From Streptomyces sp. V3I8 (GTDB lineage: Bacteria; Actinomycetota; Actinomycetes; Streptomycetales; Streptomycetaceae), in the NCBI RefSeq assembly GCF_030817535.1, contig NZ_JAUSZL010000002.1, forward strand, positions 868,001 to 932,000: DNA of 64,000 nucleotides. Reading direction: 5' to 3'. The notes below the pieces were generated by a model. That model had not been told where the DNA came from and ran no database searches. It saw only the letters and a program-made list of their open reading frames with translations. Below, in pieces: positions 25,452-35,340 of the stretch. The position numbers and the translations under genes were made by a program. The stretch's first letter is position 1; the number at the start of each line of letters is the position of its first letter.

Positions 25452-26195
25452 TCAGGCGACAGCGGTCCCTTCGGGCGGTCCCCGAGAAGTGACCGTGCGG
25501 GTGAGGAGGAGTTGCCGCAGCACGTGCCCCGCGTGGCGGCGGCGGGCGCGCAGACGTGGCCGGTGCGGTGGCGTGGGCAGCCGGAGGATCAGCCGCAACG
25601 GGACGACGGCCCAGCCGGCGAGGGTCCGCAGGATGCTGAAGGCGGCCCGCTCGCCGTACGCGAGCCACAGACCGCACAGCAGAGCGGCCAGCAGGTGAGC
25701 GGCGAGCATGCCGGTCGAGGAGAGGCCGCCCGTCCCGTGGTGGAGGGAATCCGCGGCTCCCATGGGGTCCATGGAGTGCATGGACCCCATGTCGTGGTCC
25801 ATGGAGCCCATGGACGTCGGCATCACGGTGTGTTCCGAGCCCGTACCCGGACCCGAGCCCTGGCCCGGGTGCGAACGGCACAGCAGTACGTCGATCCATC
25901 GCCGGACGAGCGAACCGCTGCCGGACGACTCCGGCTGCACGACCACCTGGGCGAGCGAGAACGACGAGTGCAGTGCCGTCTGCGCCGCGACCACGGCGGA
26001 GCCGACCGGAACCGGCCCGCGCTCCCGGCCCGCCAGCAGCCAGGCCGCACCTCCGGTGACCGACGTCGCCGCGACCATGGACCACCAGGGCACCGCGGTC
26101 CCCGACATCAGGACGTGGCCCAGGGAGGCGAGCAGCACGCAGACGGCCGCGAACACAGCGGCCCTGAACGCGCGAGAACACCGCCCTGCAGTCAT
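25452..26195 (-). CDS. membrane protein with Met/His-rich loop
   Basis: A 247-residue protein with about four hydrophobic segments: near residues 10-30, 35-55, 65-85 and, after a loop, 160-205 (GMLAAHLLAALLCGLWLAY). The loop at about 115-155 is rich in Met, His and Asp (SMGSMDHDMGSMHSMDPMGA, then LHHGTGG), a composition typical of copper-handling proteins. The C-terminus is basic. No family name can be given with certainty. It is 185 bases upstream of the ECF sigma gene on the same strand. A role in copper sensing or handling tied to that sigma factor is inference. Confidence 0.75.
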   Translation of the reverse strand: MTAGRCSRAFRAAVFAAVCVLLASLGHVLMSGTAVPWWSMVAATSVTGGAAWLLAGRERGPVPVGSAVVAAQTALHSSFSLAQVVVQPESSGSGSLVRRWIDVLLCRSHPGQGSGPGTGSEHTVMPTSMGSMDHDMGSMHSMDPMGAADSLHHGTGGLSSTGMLAAHLLAALLCGLWLAYGERAAFSILRTLAGWAVVPLRLILRLPTPPHRPRLRARRRHAGHVLRQLLLTRTVTSRGPPEGTAVA

Positions 26196-26555
26196 GGCGC
26201 CCTCATCCTCGCAGTCCGGAGATCACGCGTCACGGGAAGGTACGGAAAAGACCGGGGCACCCGCCTCAAAGCATGCCCTGTGATCCACGGCACACGACCC
26301 GGCCGCCCGCGCGGCCGGGACATCGAGAACAGCCGTACCTCCCAAGAGGCGTGCGCCAGAGCGGGGACTTCGGTTCAGCGCACCCGAACGGCCGTGCCTG
26401 AGCCGGTTGTTGCGTCTGGCCCGGAAGACAGGTGGCAGGCGCCGTGAGACCGATGCGGGACCGAACCCGGGAGTCGGTCCGCCGAAGCGGCCCGCGAGGA
26501 GCCGCTTCGCGGTCCGCTCCGCACGGTACGGCCTCGAAGCCGCGAGCCGTGCCCC
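26196..26555. other. intergenic region, nothing recognised
   Basis: 360 bases between the GH65 gene stop and the membrane protein start, both on the minus strand. It should hold the promoter of the membrane protein gene. I see no clear operator, repeat or small gene. Confidence 0.5.
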
Positions 26556-28937
26556 TCAGCCGGGCAGTGTCAGACGGCACGTCTCCCCCGGTTGCACCGA
26601 GACCGCGCGGTCCGGGAGCCGCACGTCGATGGGCAGCCTGTCGGACGAGGGCACCGTGATGTCCAGACCGCCCCGTTCCATACGCAGCCGCACACCCCAG
26701 TGTCCCCGGTAGCGCAGGGCGAAGCTGTAGGAGGACAGTTCCGGCAGCGGCACCGGGTCGAGCCACAGTGCGCCTCGGCGGGTCTCCAGCCCGGTGAGCC
26801 CGCGCTGGACGAGGTCGAGGGTGCCGGCCATGGCGCCCAGGTGGATCCCCTCGCCCGTGGTGCCGCCCTGCAGGTCGGCGATGTCGCCCCGCAGCGCCTC
26901 CTGGCAGAACGTCCACGCCTCGGTGCGCCGGTCCCGGGCCAGCACCCAGCCGTGGACCAGACCGCTGAGGGTCGAGCCGTGACTCGTACGGCTCAGGTAG
27001 TGGTCGACCGTGCGCCGCCAGACGGTCTCGTCGAGCCGGTGGCCCAGGCGGCTGAAGAGTGCCTGCAGCTCGGAAGGGGAGAAGAGGTAGCCGAGCATCA
27101 GGACGTCGGCCTGCTTCGACGCCTGGTAGCGGTTGACGGAGTCGCCCTCCGCCTCCAGGATCCGGTCCAGCCGGCGGATGTCGCCGTACCGCTTGCGGTA
27201 GCCGTCCCAGTCGAGTTCGTCGAGGGTTCCGTACCCCTCGAACTGGCTGATCACGCCGTCGTGGAAGGGCACGTGAAGGGTGCGGGACACGTCCTCCCAC
27301 AGTTCGATCTCGCCACCGTCCAGGGCCGTCCGCTCGACGAGTTCCCGTCGGCGCGGCTCCGGCAGGTTCTCCAGCACTTCGAGGGCGCGGGTGAGGACCC
27401 AGGCGGCGGTGACGTTCGTGTACGCGTTGTCGTCGAGCCCTGGCTTCTCGGCGCCGGGATAGGCGTCGTGGTACTCGTCGGGCCCGACCACGCCCAGGAT
27501 GCGGTGCCGCCCCAGGTTCTCGTCGTACGTGGCCGAGTCCGCCCAGAAGCGGGCGATCTGCAGGAGCATCTCGGCGCCCTTGGTGTGCAGGAACTCGGCG
27601 TCCCCGCTCGCCTCGCAGTACTGCCACACGTTGTACGCCACGGCCGATCCGACGTGGTGCTGGAGCCGGGAGTGGTCGGGCAGCCAGCGTCCGGAACGGG
27701 GGTTGAGGTGCAGCTCCTGGGTCTCCTCCCGGCCGTCGCTGCCACTCTGCCAGGGGTAGAGCGCTCCCGTGCGGCCGACCGCGCGGGCAGCGGCGCAGGC
27801 CGCTTCGAGACGCCGGTGCCGGTACCGGAGCAACGCGCGGGACACCTCGGGGAAGTGCAGGTTGAGGTACGGCAGGACGAACAGTTCGTCCCAGAAGATG
27901 TGCCCCCGGTAGGCCTCGCCGTGCAGCCCCCGGGCCGGCACGCCCACGTCCAGGTCGGCGGTGTGCGGGGAGAGGGTCTGCAGCACGTGGAAGAGGTGCA
28001 GCCGCAGGATGGCGCCCGCCTCACCGGGCACGTCCAGTTCGGCCCGGCGCCACAGCTGGTCCCAGGCCGTGATGTGGGACTCCAGCAGGTCGTCGAACCC
28101 GGGCGCCCCCGCCACCCGGTCGATCGCGGCCCGCAACGGGTCGCTGATGGCCGGATCACGCGAGGTGTGCAGGGCGACGATCTTGTCGACGGTCACCGTG
28201 CGGCCGGGAGACAGGTGCAGGAGTGTGCGCTGCGTGGCGCTCAGGGACGTGTGCCGGATCGACACGGGCGCGTCCGCGACGAGGCGGGCCGCCATGCCGA
28301 TGCGGATGTCCGACGTACGGGTACGGCAGCGCAGCCAGACCGTGTCCGGACCGGCGGTATCGGTCTGCACATGGGTCAGGTGGCGGCCGTCGAGGTCCTG
28401 GTAGCGCGCCACGCCCGCGTTGGTGACGGCGCCGTCGAGTGCCGCCTCCACCTCGAGGTCGCCGGAGAAGCCGTCCGCCGTGAACTCGGTGCGCAACGCG
28501 GCCGTGTGCGGGTCGGCCATGTGCACGAGGCGCAGCTGGCGCACCACGAAGGTGCGGCCGTCGCCGGCGGCGTACCGCGTCCGGCGTTCCAGCAGTCCGG
28601 AGGAGAGGTGCAGGACCTGGCTGTGGTCGAACAGGGCCGCGGTGTCCGGGGTGAACCAGGGGCCGGGGCCCTTCTCGCTCCGCAGGCGGAAGCGGAGCGG
28701 CAGCCAGTTCGGCAGGTTGACCATGTCCTCGTTCTCGACCCGGTGTCCCGCCACGTCGGACGTGAGCCGGTTGTAGCAGCCGGCCGCGTACGTACCCGGA
28801 TAGTGCACGTCGTCCGCCGCGCACTCGGGCAGGGCCCCACGGGTGGCGAGGTAGCCGTTGCCCAGCGTGCACAACGACTCCCTGAGCCGCTCGTCGGCGG
28901 GGTCGTAGCCCTCGTACTCCCAGGTCCGGTCCGTCAC
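26556..28937 (-). CDS. glycoside hydrolase family 65 phosphorylase
   Basis: A 793-residue protein with the three-part GH65 layout: N-terminal beta-sandwich (to about 260), (alpha/alpha)6 barrel and C-terminal beta domain. The catalytic acid is the Glu of GPDEYHDAYPG (about 486), and the phosphate site is the SHGSTLSG loop near 650. Family members phosphorolyse alpha-glucosides such as maltose, trehalose or kojibiose to beta-glucose 1-phosphate. The adjacent beta-phosphoglucomutase-like gene, overlapping by 4 bases, would convert that product to glucose 6-phosphate, supporting a phosphorylase. The precise disaccharide cannot be read from sequence. Confidence 0.9.
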   Translation of the reverse strand: MTDRTWEYEGYDPADERLRESLCTLGNGYLATRGALPECAADDVHYPGTYAAGCYNRLTSDVAGHRVENEDMVNLPNWLPLRFRLRSEKGPGPWFTPDTAALFDHSQVLHLSSGLLERRTRYAAGDGRTFVVRQLRLVHMADPHTAALRTEFTADGFSGDLEVEAALDGAVTNAGVARYQDLDGRHLTHVQTDTAGPDTVWLRCRTRTSDIRIGMAARLVADAPVSIRHTSLSATQRTLLHLSPGRTVTVDKIVALHTSRDPAISDPLRAAIDRVAGAPGFDDLLESHITAWDQLWRRAELDVPGEAGAILRLHLFHVLQTLSPHTADLDVGVPARGLHGEAYRGHIFWDELFVLPYLNLHFPEVSRALLRYRHRRLEAACAAARAVGRTGALYPWQSGSDGREETQELHLNPRSGRWLPDHSRLQHHVGSAVAYNVWQYCEASGDAEFLHTKGAEMLLQIARFWADSATYDENLGRHRILGVVGPDEYHDAYPGAEKPGLDDNAYTNVTAAWVLTRALEVLENLPEPRRRELVERTALDGGEIELWEDVSRTLHVPFHDGVISQFEGYGTLDELDWDGYRKRYGDIRRLDRILEAEGDSVNRYQASKQADVLMLGYLFSPSELQALFSRLGHRLDETVWRRTVDHYLSRTSHGSTLSGLVHGWVLARDRRTEAWTFCQEALRGDIADLQGGTTGEGIHLGAMAGTLDLVQRGLTGLETRRGALWLDPVPLPELSSYSFALRYRGHWGVRLRMERGGLDITVPSSDRLPIDVRLPDRAVSVQPGETCRLTLPG

Positions 28938-29710
28938 TGTGCCGCCCCCGCCTCGATCAGCTCGCCGAGGTCCCCGACGACGATGTGGGCACCGTGCCGC
29001 AGAAGGTCCTGCCGGGTTCCCGGACCGGCCGTGCGGTCCACTCCGACGACCAGGGCGAACCCGCCCCGGCGGCCCGCCTCCACCCCCGCCAGGGCGTCCT
29101 CGGCCACGGCGGTGTGCCGGGCCGGTACCCCGAGCCGGCGGGCCGCTTCCAGGAACAGGGCGGGATGCGGCTTGCCCGGCAGGTCCAGCCGGGCCGCCTC
29201 CGCGCCGTCGACCAGGGTGTCGAAGAGGTCGAGCACTCCTGCGCGGGTGAGGAGCTCGCCCGCGTGGCGGGACGCGGACGCGGCGGCCAGGGGCGTCCCC
29301 TTGCGGCGCAGTGCGCGCAGCAGGCGTACGGTCCCCGGGTAGGCGTCGATGCCGTGCTCGCGGAGCCGGTCGGTGTACAGCCTCTCCTTGTCGGCGGCCA
29401 CCTCCCGCACCGTCTCGGCGGACGGATCGAGACCGCGTGAGACCAGAAAGGCCGCCGCCCCGTCGAGACGGGACTTGCCGTCCACGTACCGCAGGTAGTC
29501 GTCCCGTTCGTCGAAGGGCCGCCGTTGGCCGGGGTCCTCGGGAGGACGGGCGCGCAGGAAGGCGTCGAAGGCCGTCTTCCAGGCGGCGGCGTGCACCCGG
29601 GCGGAGTCGGTGATCACCCCGTCGGTGTCGAGGACGACGGCCCGGATGTCCCGCAGAACGGGTGCGAGGGCGTCCCGGGGCTTCCCGGCCCGGGCGGACG
29701 AGGGGTTCAT
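28934..29710 (-). CDS. beta-phosphoglucomutase-like HAD hydrolase
   Basis: A 258-residue HAD enzyme. Motif I is VVLDTDGVITDS (nucleophile Asp then Asp; the usual FDxDG is LDTDG), with a cap domain, motif II in AAASASRHAGEL and the late AEDALAGVEAGRRGGF for motifs III/IV. Insert residues DGKSRLDG fit the beta-phosphoglucomutase cap. Its end overlaps the GH65 start (ATGA), so the two act together. An in-frame ATG at 29797 would add 29 Arg-rich residues but has its AGGAG only 1 base away; I prefer 29710. Confidence 0.85.
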   Translation of the reverse strand: MNPSSARAGKPRDALAPVLRDIRAVVLDTDGVITDSARVHAAAWKTAFDAFLRARPPEDPGQRRPFDERDDYLRYVDGKSRLDGAAAFLVSRGLDPSAETVREVAADKERLYTDRLREHGIDAYPGTVRLLRALRRKGTPLAAASASRHAGELLTRAGVLDLFDTLVDGAEAARLDLPGKPHPALFLEAARRLGVPARHTAVAEDALAGVEAGRRGGFALVVGVDRTAGPGTRQDLLRHGAHIVVGDLGELIEAGAAQ

Positions 29711-29855
29711 GACCGTCCCGATCCTGGTCCGCCGCCGGCGCCCGGTTCGGTGCCGGGGCGGCCGGGCTCGTTGCTGTGGAGTGTGGCGGTCATACATGCT
29801 CCTGGAGGGTGGGAGGCGAGAAGAGCCGGTCCTTGTCCACTGCGCGCTTCCACGG

Positions 29856-30263
29856 TCACGCCTGTCGTGGCACGATCGCCACCGGGCAGTCGGCGTGGTG
29901 GAGCAGTATGTGACCCACGGGCCCGAGCCGGAGACCGAGGTGGCCGTTCCTGCGCCGTACGCCGACGACGATCATGTCCGCCCCCGCCGAGCGCCGCAGG
30001 AGGACCCTGCGGGCCGGCCCCTCGGCCGTGGCCTTGGGTACCGGCACCCCCGCGTGGTCCGCGATGCCGTCGCGAACGACCGCGTGGAGCGTCGCCGCGG
30101 CCCGTTCCCTGTGACGGCGCTCGGGTTCGCCGGCCATGTCCAGGTGGTCGATGCCCTCGTACGCGGGACAGCGCCAGGCCGTGGCGGCCTCGTCCACCGC
30201 CCGGTCCGCTGCGCGCAGGCCGGCCTGCGATCCGTGGGCGCCCACGATCAGGGGCAGGTCCAT
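29856..30263 (-). CDS. shortened universal stress protein (internal deletion derivative)
   Basis: A 135-residue open frame. It begins MDLPLIVGAHGSQAGLRAAD, like the first Usp domain of the protein encoded at 60265-61152, then passes directly into AWRCPAYEGIDHLDMAGEPE, which matches the second Usp domain of that same protein. About 150 residues are therefore missing, in frame. The second domain is complete, with the ATP-type ending VVGVRRRNGHLGLRLGPVGH and HHADCPVAIVP. It may still make a single-domain Usp or may be a pseudogene. Two operator-like boxes lie about 90-125 bases upstream. Confidence 0.7.
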   Translation of the reverse strand: MDLPLIVGAHGSQAGLRAADRAVDEAATAWRCPAYEGIDHLDMAGEPERRHRERAAATLHAVVRDGIADHAGVPVPKATAEGPARRVLLRRSAGADMIVVGVRRRNGHLGLRLGPVGHILLHHADCPVAIVPRQA

Positions 30264-30354
30264 GGTGGCCACCGCCTTCCGCGCGGTCCGGGACAGCTCT
30301 TCACGAGCAGGGGGACCGACTTCACCGTGGCACCGGTGTCCGTCGGGCGGGAGA

Positions 30355-30388
30355 GACGGTTCGGCCCTTGACCGGGACGTTCGGCACC
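30355..30388 (-). promoter_or_regulatory. two degenerate OsdR-type boxes upstream of the shortened Usp gene
   Basis: GACGGTTCGGCCCTT (30355-30369) and GGGACGTTCGGCACC (30374-30388) both resemble the GGGCCGNNCGGCCC palindrome seen across 30-64 kb. Confidence 0.45.
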
Positions 30389-30406
30389 GTCCTGACAGAC
30401 GGTGCC
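30383..30406. terminator. hairpin 3' to the truncated Usp fragment
   Basis: Perfect 9-base arms GGCACCGTC and GACGGTGCC around a 6-base loop, between the two Usp remnants. Confidence 0.4.
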
Positions 30407-30430
30407 CGAGGCGGGGACCGGTGGCTTGCC

Positions 30431-30772
30431 ACCTCCTGCGATGCCGCGGGAGCCGAGGACCAGGAGCTCCGCCGCCTTCGCCACTTCGGACAGTATCTCG
30501 GCGGCCTGGCCCGGAGCCTGTTCCACGACGACCTCGACCCCGGGGTGACGTGACCGGACGCCGTCCGCCGTATCCCGCGGAATGCGCTCGGTCCAGTGCT
30601 GGTGCGTCTCGGCGCCGGGCACGGGGGCTTGGACCATGGGCTGCGGGACCGGCTCCCAGACGTTGAAGATCTTCAGCGAACACCCGCGCAGTTTCGCCTC
30701 TCGGGCCGCCCATTCGACGGCTGCCCGGCTCTCGGGGGAACCGTCGAGGCCTACGGTGACGGTGCGCGTCAT
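30431..30772 (-). pseudogene. truncated universal stress protein gene (N-terminal domain only)
   Basis: From the ATG at 30772, 114 codons match the first Usp domain of the protein at 62201-63106 closely (GLDGSPESRAAVEWAAREAK; HQHWTERIPRDTADG; LVLGSRGIAG). Similarity stops abruptly within the ATP-binding glycine motif at about 30431. The frame stays open to 30248 but that tail is promoter-like sequence of the next gene. The second domain is gone. AGGAGG precedes the start and two operator boxes lie upstream, so it is probably still transcribed. Confidence 0.75.
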
Positions 30773-30834
30773 GACATGTACCTCCTTGAAGGGGGACCTG
30801 GTTCCAGACTCGCGGCCGGGACGGCCGTGACGCA

Positions 30835-30870
30835 GGGGCCGCAGGTCCCCGAAGGGGCCCGACCGGCCCT
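30835..30870 (-). promoter_or_regulatory. paired OsdR-type boxes
   Basis: GGGGCCGCAGGTCCCC (30835-30850) and GGGGCCCGACCGGCCCT (30854-30870), about 20 bases apart from start to start, upstream of the truncated Usp gene. The same arrangement occurs at 63168-63203. Confidence 0.6.
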
Positions 30871-30914
30871 ACGGGTGAGCCGGTGCCGAGGTGTCGCTGC
30901 CGACCGGCGGGCCG

Positions 30915-31646
30915 TCAGTGGGCCGCCAGCCCGTGTTCCCGGAACTGGCCACGGACCCGCTCGGTCAGTGCCGCGTCCGGGACGGGGGTGCCACTCAGCG
31001 GGAAGGGGATCCGCAGGGCTTCGTACTTCGCCGCGCCGAGCCGGTGGAACGGCAGTACGTCCACGCGGTCGACGTTGTCGAGGCCGGCGGCGAAGCGGGC
31101 GAGGCCGTCGACCGCTTCGGGTTCGTCGGTCCAGCCGGGGACAAGGACGTACCGGAGCCAGACACGGATGCCGAGACGGTCCAGCCGCGTGGCGAAGCTG
31201 AGCGTGGGGGCGAGTTCACCGCCCGTCAGTTCCCGGTACGTGCCCACCTCGAAGGCCTTGATGTCCAGGAGCACCAGGTCGGTGTCGGCGAGGAGTTCGT
31301 CCGTGGCACGGGCACCGAGGAACCCGGAGGTGTCGAGCGCGGTGTGCAGCCCGGCCTGCTTGCAGCGGCGCAGGACCGCACCCGTGAAGGCGGGTTGCAG
31401 CAACGGCTCGCCGCCGGTGAGCGTCACCCCTCCCCCGGCCGTCGAGATGAATCCCCGGTACTTGTCGATCTCTGTCATCATCTCGTCGACGGTGGCCTCC
31501 CGGCCGTCCCGCATGTGCCAGGTGTCGGGGTTGGCGCAGTACAGGCAGCGCAGCGGGCAGCCGCTGGTGAAGAGGACGAACCGGGTCCCGGGACCGTCCA
31601 CACCGGTGGACAGGTCCCAGGAGTGGATCCGGCCAGTGATGCTCAT
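30915..31646 (-). CDS. pflA: pyruvate formate-lyase activating enzyme
   Basis: A 243-residue radical SAM enzyme. The [4Fe-4S] motif CPLRCLYC gives C30, C34 and C37; [14 protein letters not shown] and LDTSGF follow, with [12 protein letters not shown] and VLVPGWTDE as expected for the family. It installs the glycyl radical on pyruvate formate-lyase, whose gene immediately upstream overlaps it (ATGA). The radical is oxygen-sensitive, so the pair only makes sense under oxygen limitation. Confidence 0.93.
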   Translation of the reverse strand: MSITGRIHSWDLSTGVDGPGTRFVLFTSGCPLRCLYCANPDTWHMRDGREATVDEMMTEIDKYRGFISTAGGGVTLTGGEPLLQPAFTGAVLRRCKQAGLHTALDTSGFLGARATDELLADTDLVLLDIKAFEVGTYRELTGGELAPTLSFATRLDRLGIRVWLRYVLVPGWTDEPEAVDGLARFAAGLDNVDRVDVLPFHRLGAAKYEALRIPFPLSGTPVPDAALTERVRGQFREHGLAAH

Positions 31647-33913
31647 CGGGCGTCGTGGAAGGTACGGCTGATCACGTCGAGCTGCTGCTCGCGGGTCAGG
31701 CGGACGAAGTTGACGGCGTATCCGGAGACCCGGATCGTCAGCTCGGGGTACTTGTCCGGGTGCTCCATCGCGTCCTCCAGGGTCGCCCGGTCCAGGACGT
31801 TGACGTTCATGTGGAAGCCGCCGGAAGCCGTGTAGGCGTCGAGGATGCCCACCAGGTGGCCGGCCCGTTCGGCGGGCACGTGCCCCAGGCCTTCCGGCGT
31901 GATCGTCGTAGTCAGCGAGATGCCGTCGCGGGCCTGCTCGTAGGGCAGTTTGGCCACCGACAGTGCGGAGGCGGCCACGCCGTGCCGGTCGCGTCCGTTC
32001 ATGGGGTTGGCGCCGGGCGCGAAGGGCCGGCCGGCGCGGCGGCCGTCGGGGGTGTTGCCGGTGTGCTTGCCGTAGACGACGTTCGAGGTGATGGTCAGCA
32101 CCGACTGGGTATGTTCGGCGTTCCGATAGGTGGGGTGCTCGCGCACCTTGGCCATGAACGACTCGACCAGTGCGACGGCCATGGCGTCGGCGCGGTCGTC
32201 GTTGTTGCCGTAGGCCGGCCAGTCCCCCTCGGTCTCGTAGTCGACGGCCAGCCCGGTGGCGTCGCGGATCACCTTGACCCGGCCATACCTGACGGCGGAC
32301 AGGCTGTCGGTGACGACGGACAGGCCGGCGATGCCGCAGGCCATGAAGCGGTGCACCGGGTGGTCGTGCAGGGCCATCTCGATGCGCTCGTAGGCGTACT
32401 TGTCGTGCATGAAGTGGATGACGTTCAGCGTGTTGACGTAGACGCCCGCCAGCCAGTCCAGCATCCGGTCGTACGCCGCCGACAACTGCTTGTACTCCAG
32501 GTACTCGCCGGTCAGCGCGGGAGCCTCGGGCGCGACCTGCTCACCTGTCACCTCGTCCCGGCCGCCGTTGATCGCGTACAGCAGCGCCTTGGCGAGGTTG
32601 ACGCGCGCCCCGAAGAACTGCATCTGCCGCCCGACCGCCATCGCCGACACACAGCAGGCGATCGCGGTGTCGTCACCGGTGTGCGGCCGCATCAGCTCGT
32701 CGGACTCGTACTGGACGGCGCTGGTGTCGATCGAGACCCGCGCGCAGAACTCCTTGAATCCGGCGGGGAGGCGGGGCGACCAGAGCACGGTGAGATTGGG
32801 TTCCGGAGCCGGTCCGAGGTTGTACAGCGTCTGCAGGAAACGGAAGGACGTACGGGTGACCAGTGGCCGTCCGTCGACACCGATGCCGCCGATCGACTCG
32901 GTCACCCAGGTCGGGTCGCCGGAGAACAGCGCGTCGTACTCCGGGGTGCGCAGGAACCGGACGATCCGCAGCTTGATCACGAAGTCGTCGATCAGCTCCT
33001 GGGCCCGTACCTCGTCGAGCAGACCGTCCTCCAGGTCCCGCCGGAGGAAGACGTCCAGGAACGTGGAGGTGCGGCCGAGCGACATCGCGGCGCCGTTCTG
33101 CTCCTTCACCGCGGCCAGGAAGCCGAGGTAGAGCCACTGCACGGCCTCGTGGGCGGTGACGGCCGGGCGGGTCACATCGCAGCCGTAGGTGGCGGCCATC
33201 TCCGCCAGTTCACCCAACGCCCTGATCTGCTCCGCCAGTTCCTCGCGGTCCCGGACGACGTCCGAGGTGGACGGTGCGTCGTCCAGCAGGGCGCGCTCGG
33301 CCTTCTTGGCCTCGATCAGGCGTGCCGTGCCGTACAGCGCCACCCGCCGGTAGTCCCCGATGATCCGGCCGCGTCCGTAGGCGTCGGGCAGGCCGGTGAT
33401 GATTCCTGCCTTGCGGGCGGCCCGCATCTCGGGCGTGTAGGCGTCGAAGACACCGTCGTTGTGGGTCTTGCGGTAGGTCCCGAAGACACGGGTGACGAAC
33501 GGGTCGGCCTGGTAGCCGTACGCCTTCAGGCTGCTCTGCACCATGCGCAGTCCACCGTTGGGCATGATCGCCCGCCTCAGCGGAGCGTCGGTCTGCAGGC
33601 CGACGATCAGCTCGCGTTCACGGTCGATGAAGCCCGGCCGGTGCGAGGTGATGGTGGACGGGGTGCCCGGATCCACGTCCAGGACGCCCTTGCGCCGCTC
33701 CTCCGGGAACAGCGCGCTGACCTTGTGCCAGACGGCCAGGGTGCGTTCGGTCGGGCCGGCCAGGAACGCCGGGTCGCCTTCGTACGGCGTGTAGTTGGCC
33801 TGGATGAAGTCACGTACGTCCATACGGTCACGCCAGCATCCGGCCGAGAAGCCGCGCCAGGCGTCCGGGGATTCCGGGGATACTGTCACCTCGGTCGGGA
33901 CCACCGACGTCAT
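31643..33913 (-). CDS. pflB: formate acetyltransferase (pyruvate formate-lyase)
   Basis: A 756-residue protein, matching the usual 740-760. It converts pyruvate and CoA to acetyl-CoA and formate. The catalytic adjacent cysteines are in ACCVSAM (about 411-412) and the radical glycine is in RVSGYAV, 25 residues from the C-terminus. [26 protein letters not shown] and [18 protein letters not shown] are also typical. I chose the ATG at 33913 because GGAGG lies 5 bases upstream. No formate channel or formate hydrogenlyase gene is in the window. Confidence 0.95.
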   Translation of the reverse strand: MTSVVPTEVTVSPESPDAWRGFSAGCWRDRMDVRDFIQANYTPYEGDPAFLAGPTERTLAVWHKVSALFPEERRKGVLDVDPGTPSTITSHRPGFIDRERELIVGLQTDAPLRRAIMPNGGLRMVQSSLKAYGYQADPFVTRVFGTYRKTHNDGVFDAYTPEMRAARKAGIITGLPDAYGRGRIIGDYRRVALYGTARLIEAKKAERALLDDAPSTSDVVRDREELAEQIRALGELAEMAATYGCDVTRPAVTAHEAVQWLYLGFLAAVKEQNGAAMSLGRTSTFLDVFLRRDLEDGLLDEVRAQELIDDFVIKLRIVRFLRTPEYDALFSGDPTWVTESIGGIGVDGRPLVTRTSFRFLQTLYNLGPAPEPNLTVLWSPRLPAGFKEFCARVSIDTSAVQYESDELMRPHTGDDTAIACCVSAMAVGRQMQFFGARVNLAKALLYAINGGRDEVTGEQVAPEAPALTGEYLEYKQLSAAYDRMLDWLAGVYVNTLNVIHFMHDKYAYERIEMALHDHPVHRFMACGIAGLSVVTDSLSAVRYGRVKVIRDATGLAVDYETEGDWPAYGNNDDRADAMAVALVESFMAKVREHPTYRNAEHTQSVLTITSNVVYGKHTGNTPDGRRAGRPFAPGANPMNGRDRHGVAASALSVAKLPYEQARDGISLTTTITPEGLGHVPAERAGHLVGILDAYTASGGFHMNVNVLDRATLEDAMEHPDKYPELTIRVSGYAVNFVRLTREQQLDVISRTFHDAR

Positions 33914-34005
33914 CACTGCCTCCGTGTCCGTTGGCCATGCCGTCCGCGAGGATCTCGCGGACGCACCTTCATGCACGATGTTCGTCCCCGGACGACGGCA
34001 CGGAC

Positions 34006-34020
34006 AGGGCCGTCGGGTGG
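34006..34020 (-). promoter_or_regulatory. weak OsdR-type half-box upstream of pflB
   Basis: AGGGCCGTCGGGTGG matches one arm of the local palindrome. GGTCCCC/CGGGGCC arms at 34048-34066 are a second GC-rich inverted repeat in the same promoter region. Both are weaker than boxes elsewhere. Confidence 0.3.
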
Positions 34021-34110
34021 CGCCCGGCGCGCCGTCCGGCCCCATGTGGTCCCCGCGCACGGGGCCGGTACTCCCGCGGCACGGGGCCGTTCGTCCCTTC
34101 CTCGCGCTCT

Positions 34111-35159
34111 CCGCCCGAACGGCGGCTCACCGGGCCGTCACGGGCGCCGTGCTGGGACTCGCCTTCGTGCTACGGGCCGTGGAGGACACCGGCGACGGGA
34201 CGCTGTCGTGGTTCTCCCCCATCGGCTGGGTCCGGAAGGCCCGGCCCTTCGCCGGTGAGCGCTGGTGGCCCCTGCTCGTCGCGGTCGCCGCCGCGGTCGC
34301 GCTCGTCGCCGTGGCCGACGCGCTCTCCGACCGGCGTGACATCGGCGCCGGTCCGGTGACGCCCCGGTCCGGCCCACGGACGGCGGCGCCCGGTCTCGGC
34401 CGGCCGCTGGGGCTCGCGCTGCGGCTCCAGCGCGGCGGCCTCGTCGGCTGGAGCGCGGGGGTGTTCCTCACCGGGGCCGCCTACGGCTGGCTCGCCGACG
34501 ACATCGAGGATCTCGTCGGCGACAACGAAGCGGTGCGGGACGCGATCGCCCCGTACGGCGACGTCGGCCGCACCGATTCCTACCTGGCCCGCTCGATGCT
34601 CACGCCGGCCCTCATCGCCTCGGGTTACGCGGTCCAGTCCGTCCTGCGCCTTCGCGGGGAGGAGACCTCGCTCCTGGCCGAACCCGTGCTCGCCACCCTC
34701 CTCCCGCGCCACCGGTGGGCCGCCGGCCATCTGATCGTCGCGCCGGGCGGCAGCGTGCTCGTACTCGCCGCGGGGGGTCCGGGCGCCGGCCTCGCGTACG
34801 GGATCACCGGCCACGACCTGGGACAGGTGCCCAGGCTCCTCGGTGCCGCGCTGGTCTACGCACCCGCGCTGTGGCCGCTCGTGGGGCTCACGACCGCGCT
34901 GTTCGGGCTCGTCCCGCGCGCGGTCGCCGCCGCCTGGGCGGCCGTGGCCTTCTGCCTGGTCATCGGGGTGCTCAGCGAGCTCCTCGACGTCCCGGTGCGC
35001 GTCACCGGACTCTCTCCTTTCCAGCACACGCCCCTGCTCCCCGCGGAGGACCTGGCCGTCGCCCCGCTCCTGGCTCTGTCCGCGATCGCCGTCGCCCTGA
35101 CGGTGCTCGGGCTGATCGATTTCCACCGCCAGGACCTGGGAGGCACGGCCACGATCTGA
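34111..35159 (+). pseudogene. 5'-truncated ABC exporter permease
   Basis: The frame matches only the C-terminal two thirds of the large (about 530-residue) actinobacterial ABC-2-type exporter permeases: TGAVLGLAFVLRAVEDTGDG, WFSPIGWVRKARPFAGERWW, then LALRLQRGGLVGWSAGVFLT and further membrane segments to the normal C-terminus (VLGLIDFHRQDLG). The first ~180 residues and the partner ATPase gene are absent, and the upstream DNA is the pflB promoter. The open frame extends back to 33795 but those codons are antisense to the pflB 5' end. Probably not functional. Confidence 0.75.
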
Positions 35160-35340
35160 GCCCTCGCCGCCGTACCTGCGCGAAGACGGCGCCGGCACGC
35201 CCGTCCGCCCGCGCAGGATCAGGAACGAGGTCACGAACGCGGTGACCACGACGGCACCTCCGGGGCTGTCGGCCGGTCGGTTCCGTCCGCTCTCCGGCAG
35301 CCGGTGTACGCGCCGCCAGGGTCCTCCGGGCCCGGCCGCC

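Noticed and set aside
30248..30430. C-terminal 60 codons of the truncated Usp frame
   Set aside because: No Usp similarity; the bases are operator-like promoter sequence and a hairpin for the next gene.
33795..34110. Upstream extension of the permease frame
   Set aside because: It is antisense to the pflB 5' end and its promoter; permease similarity begins only near 34111.
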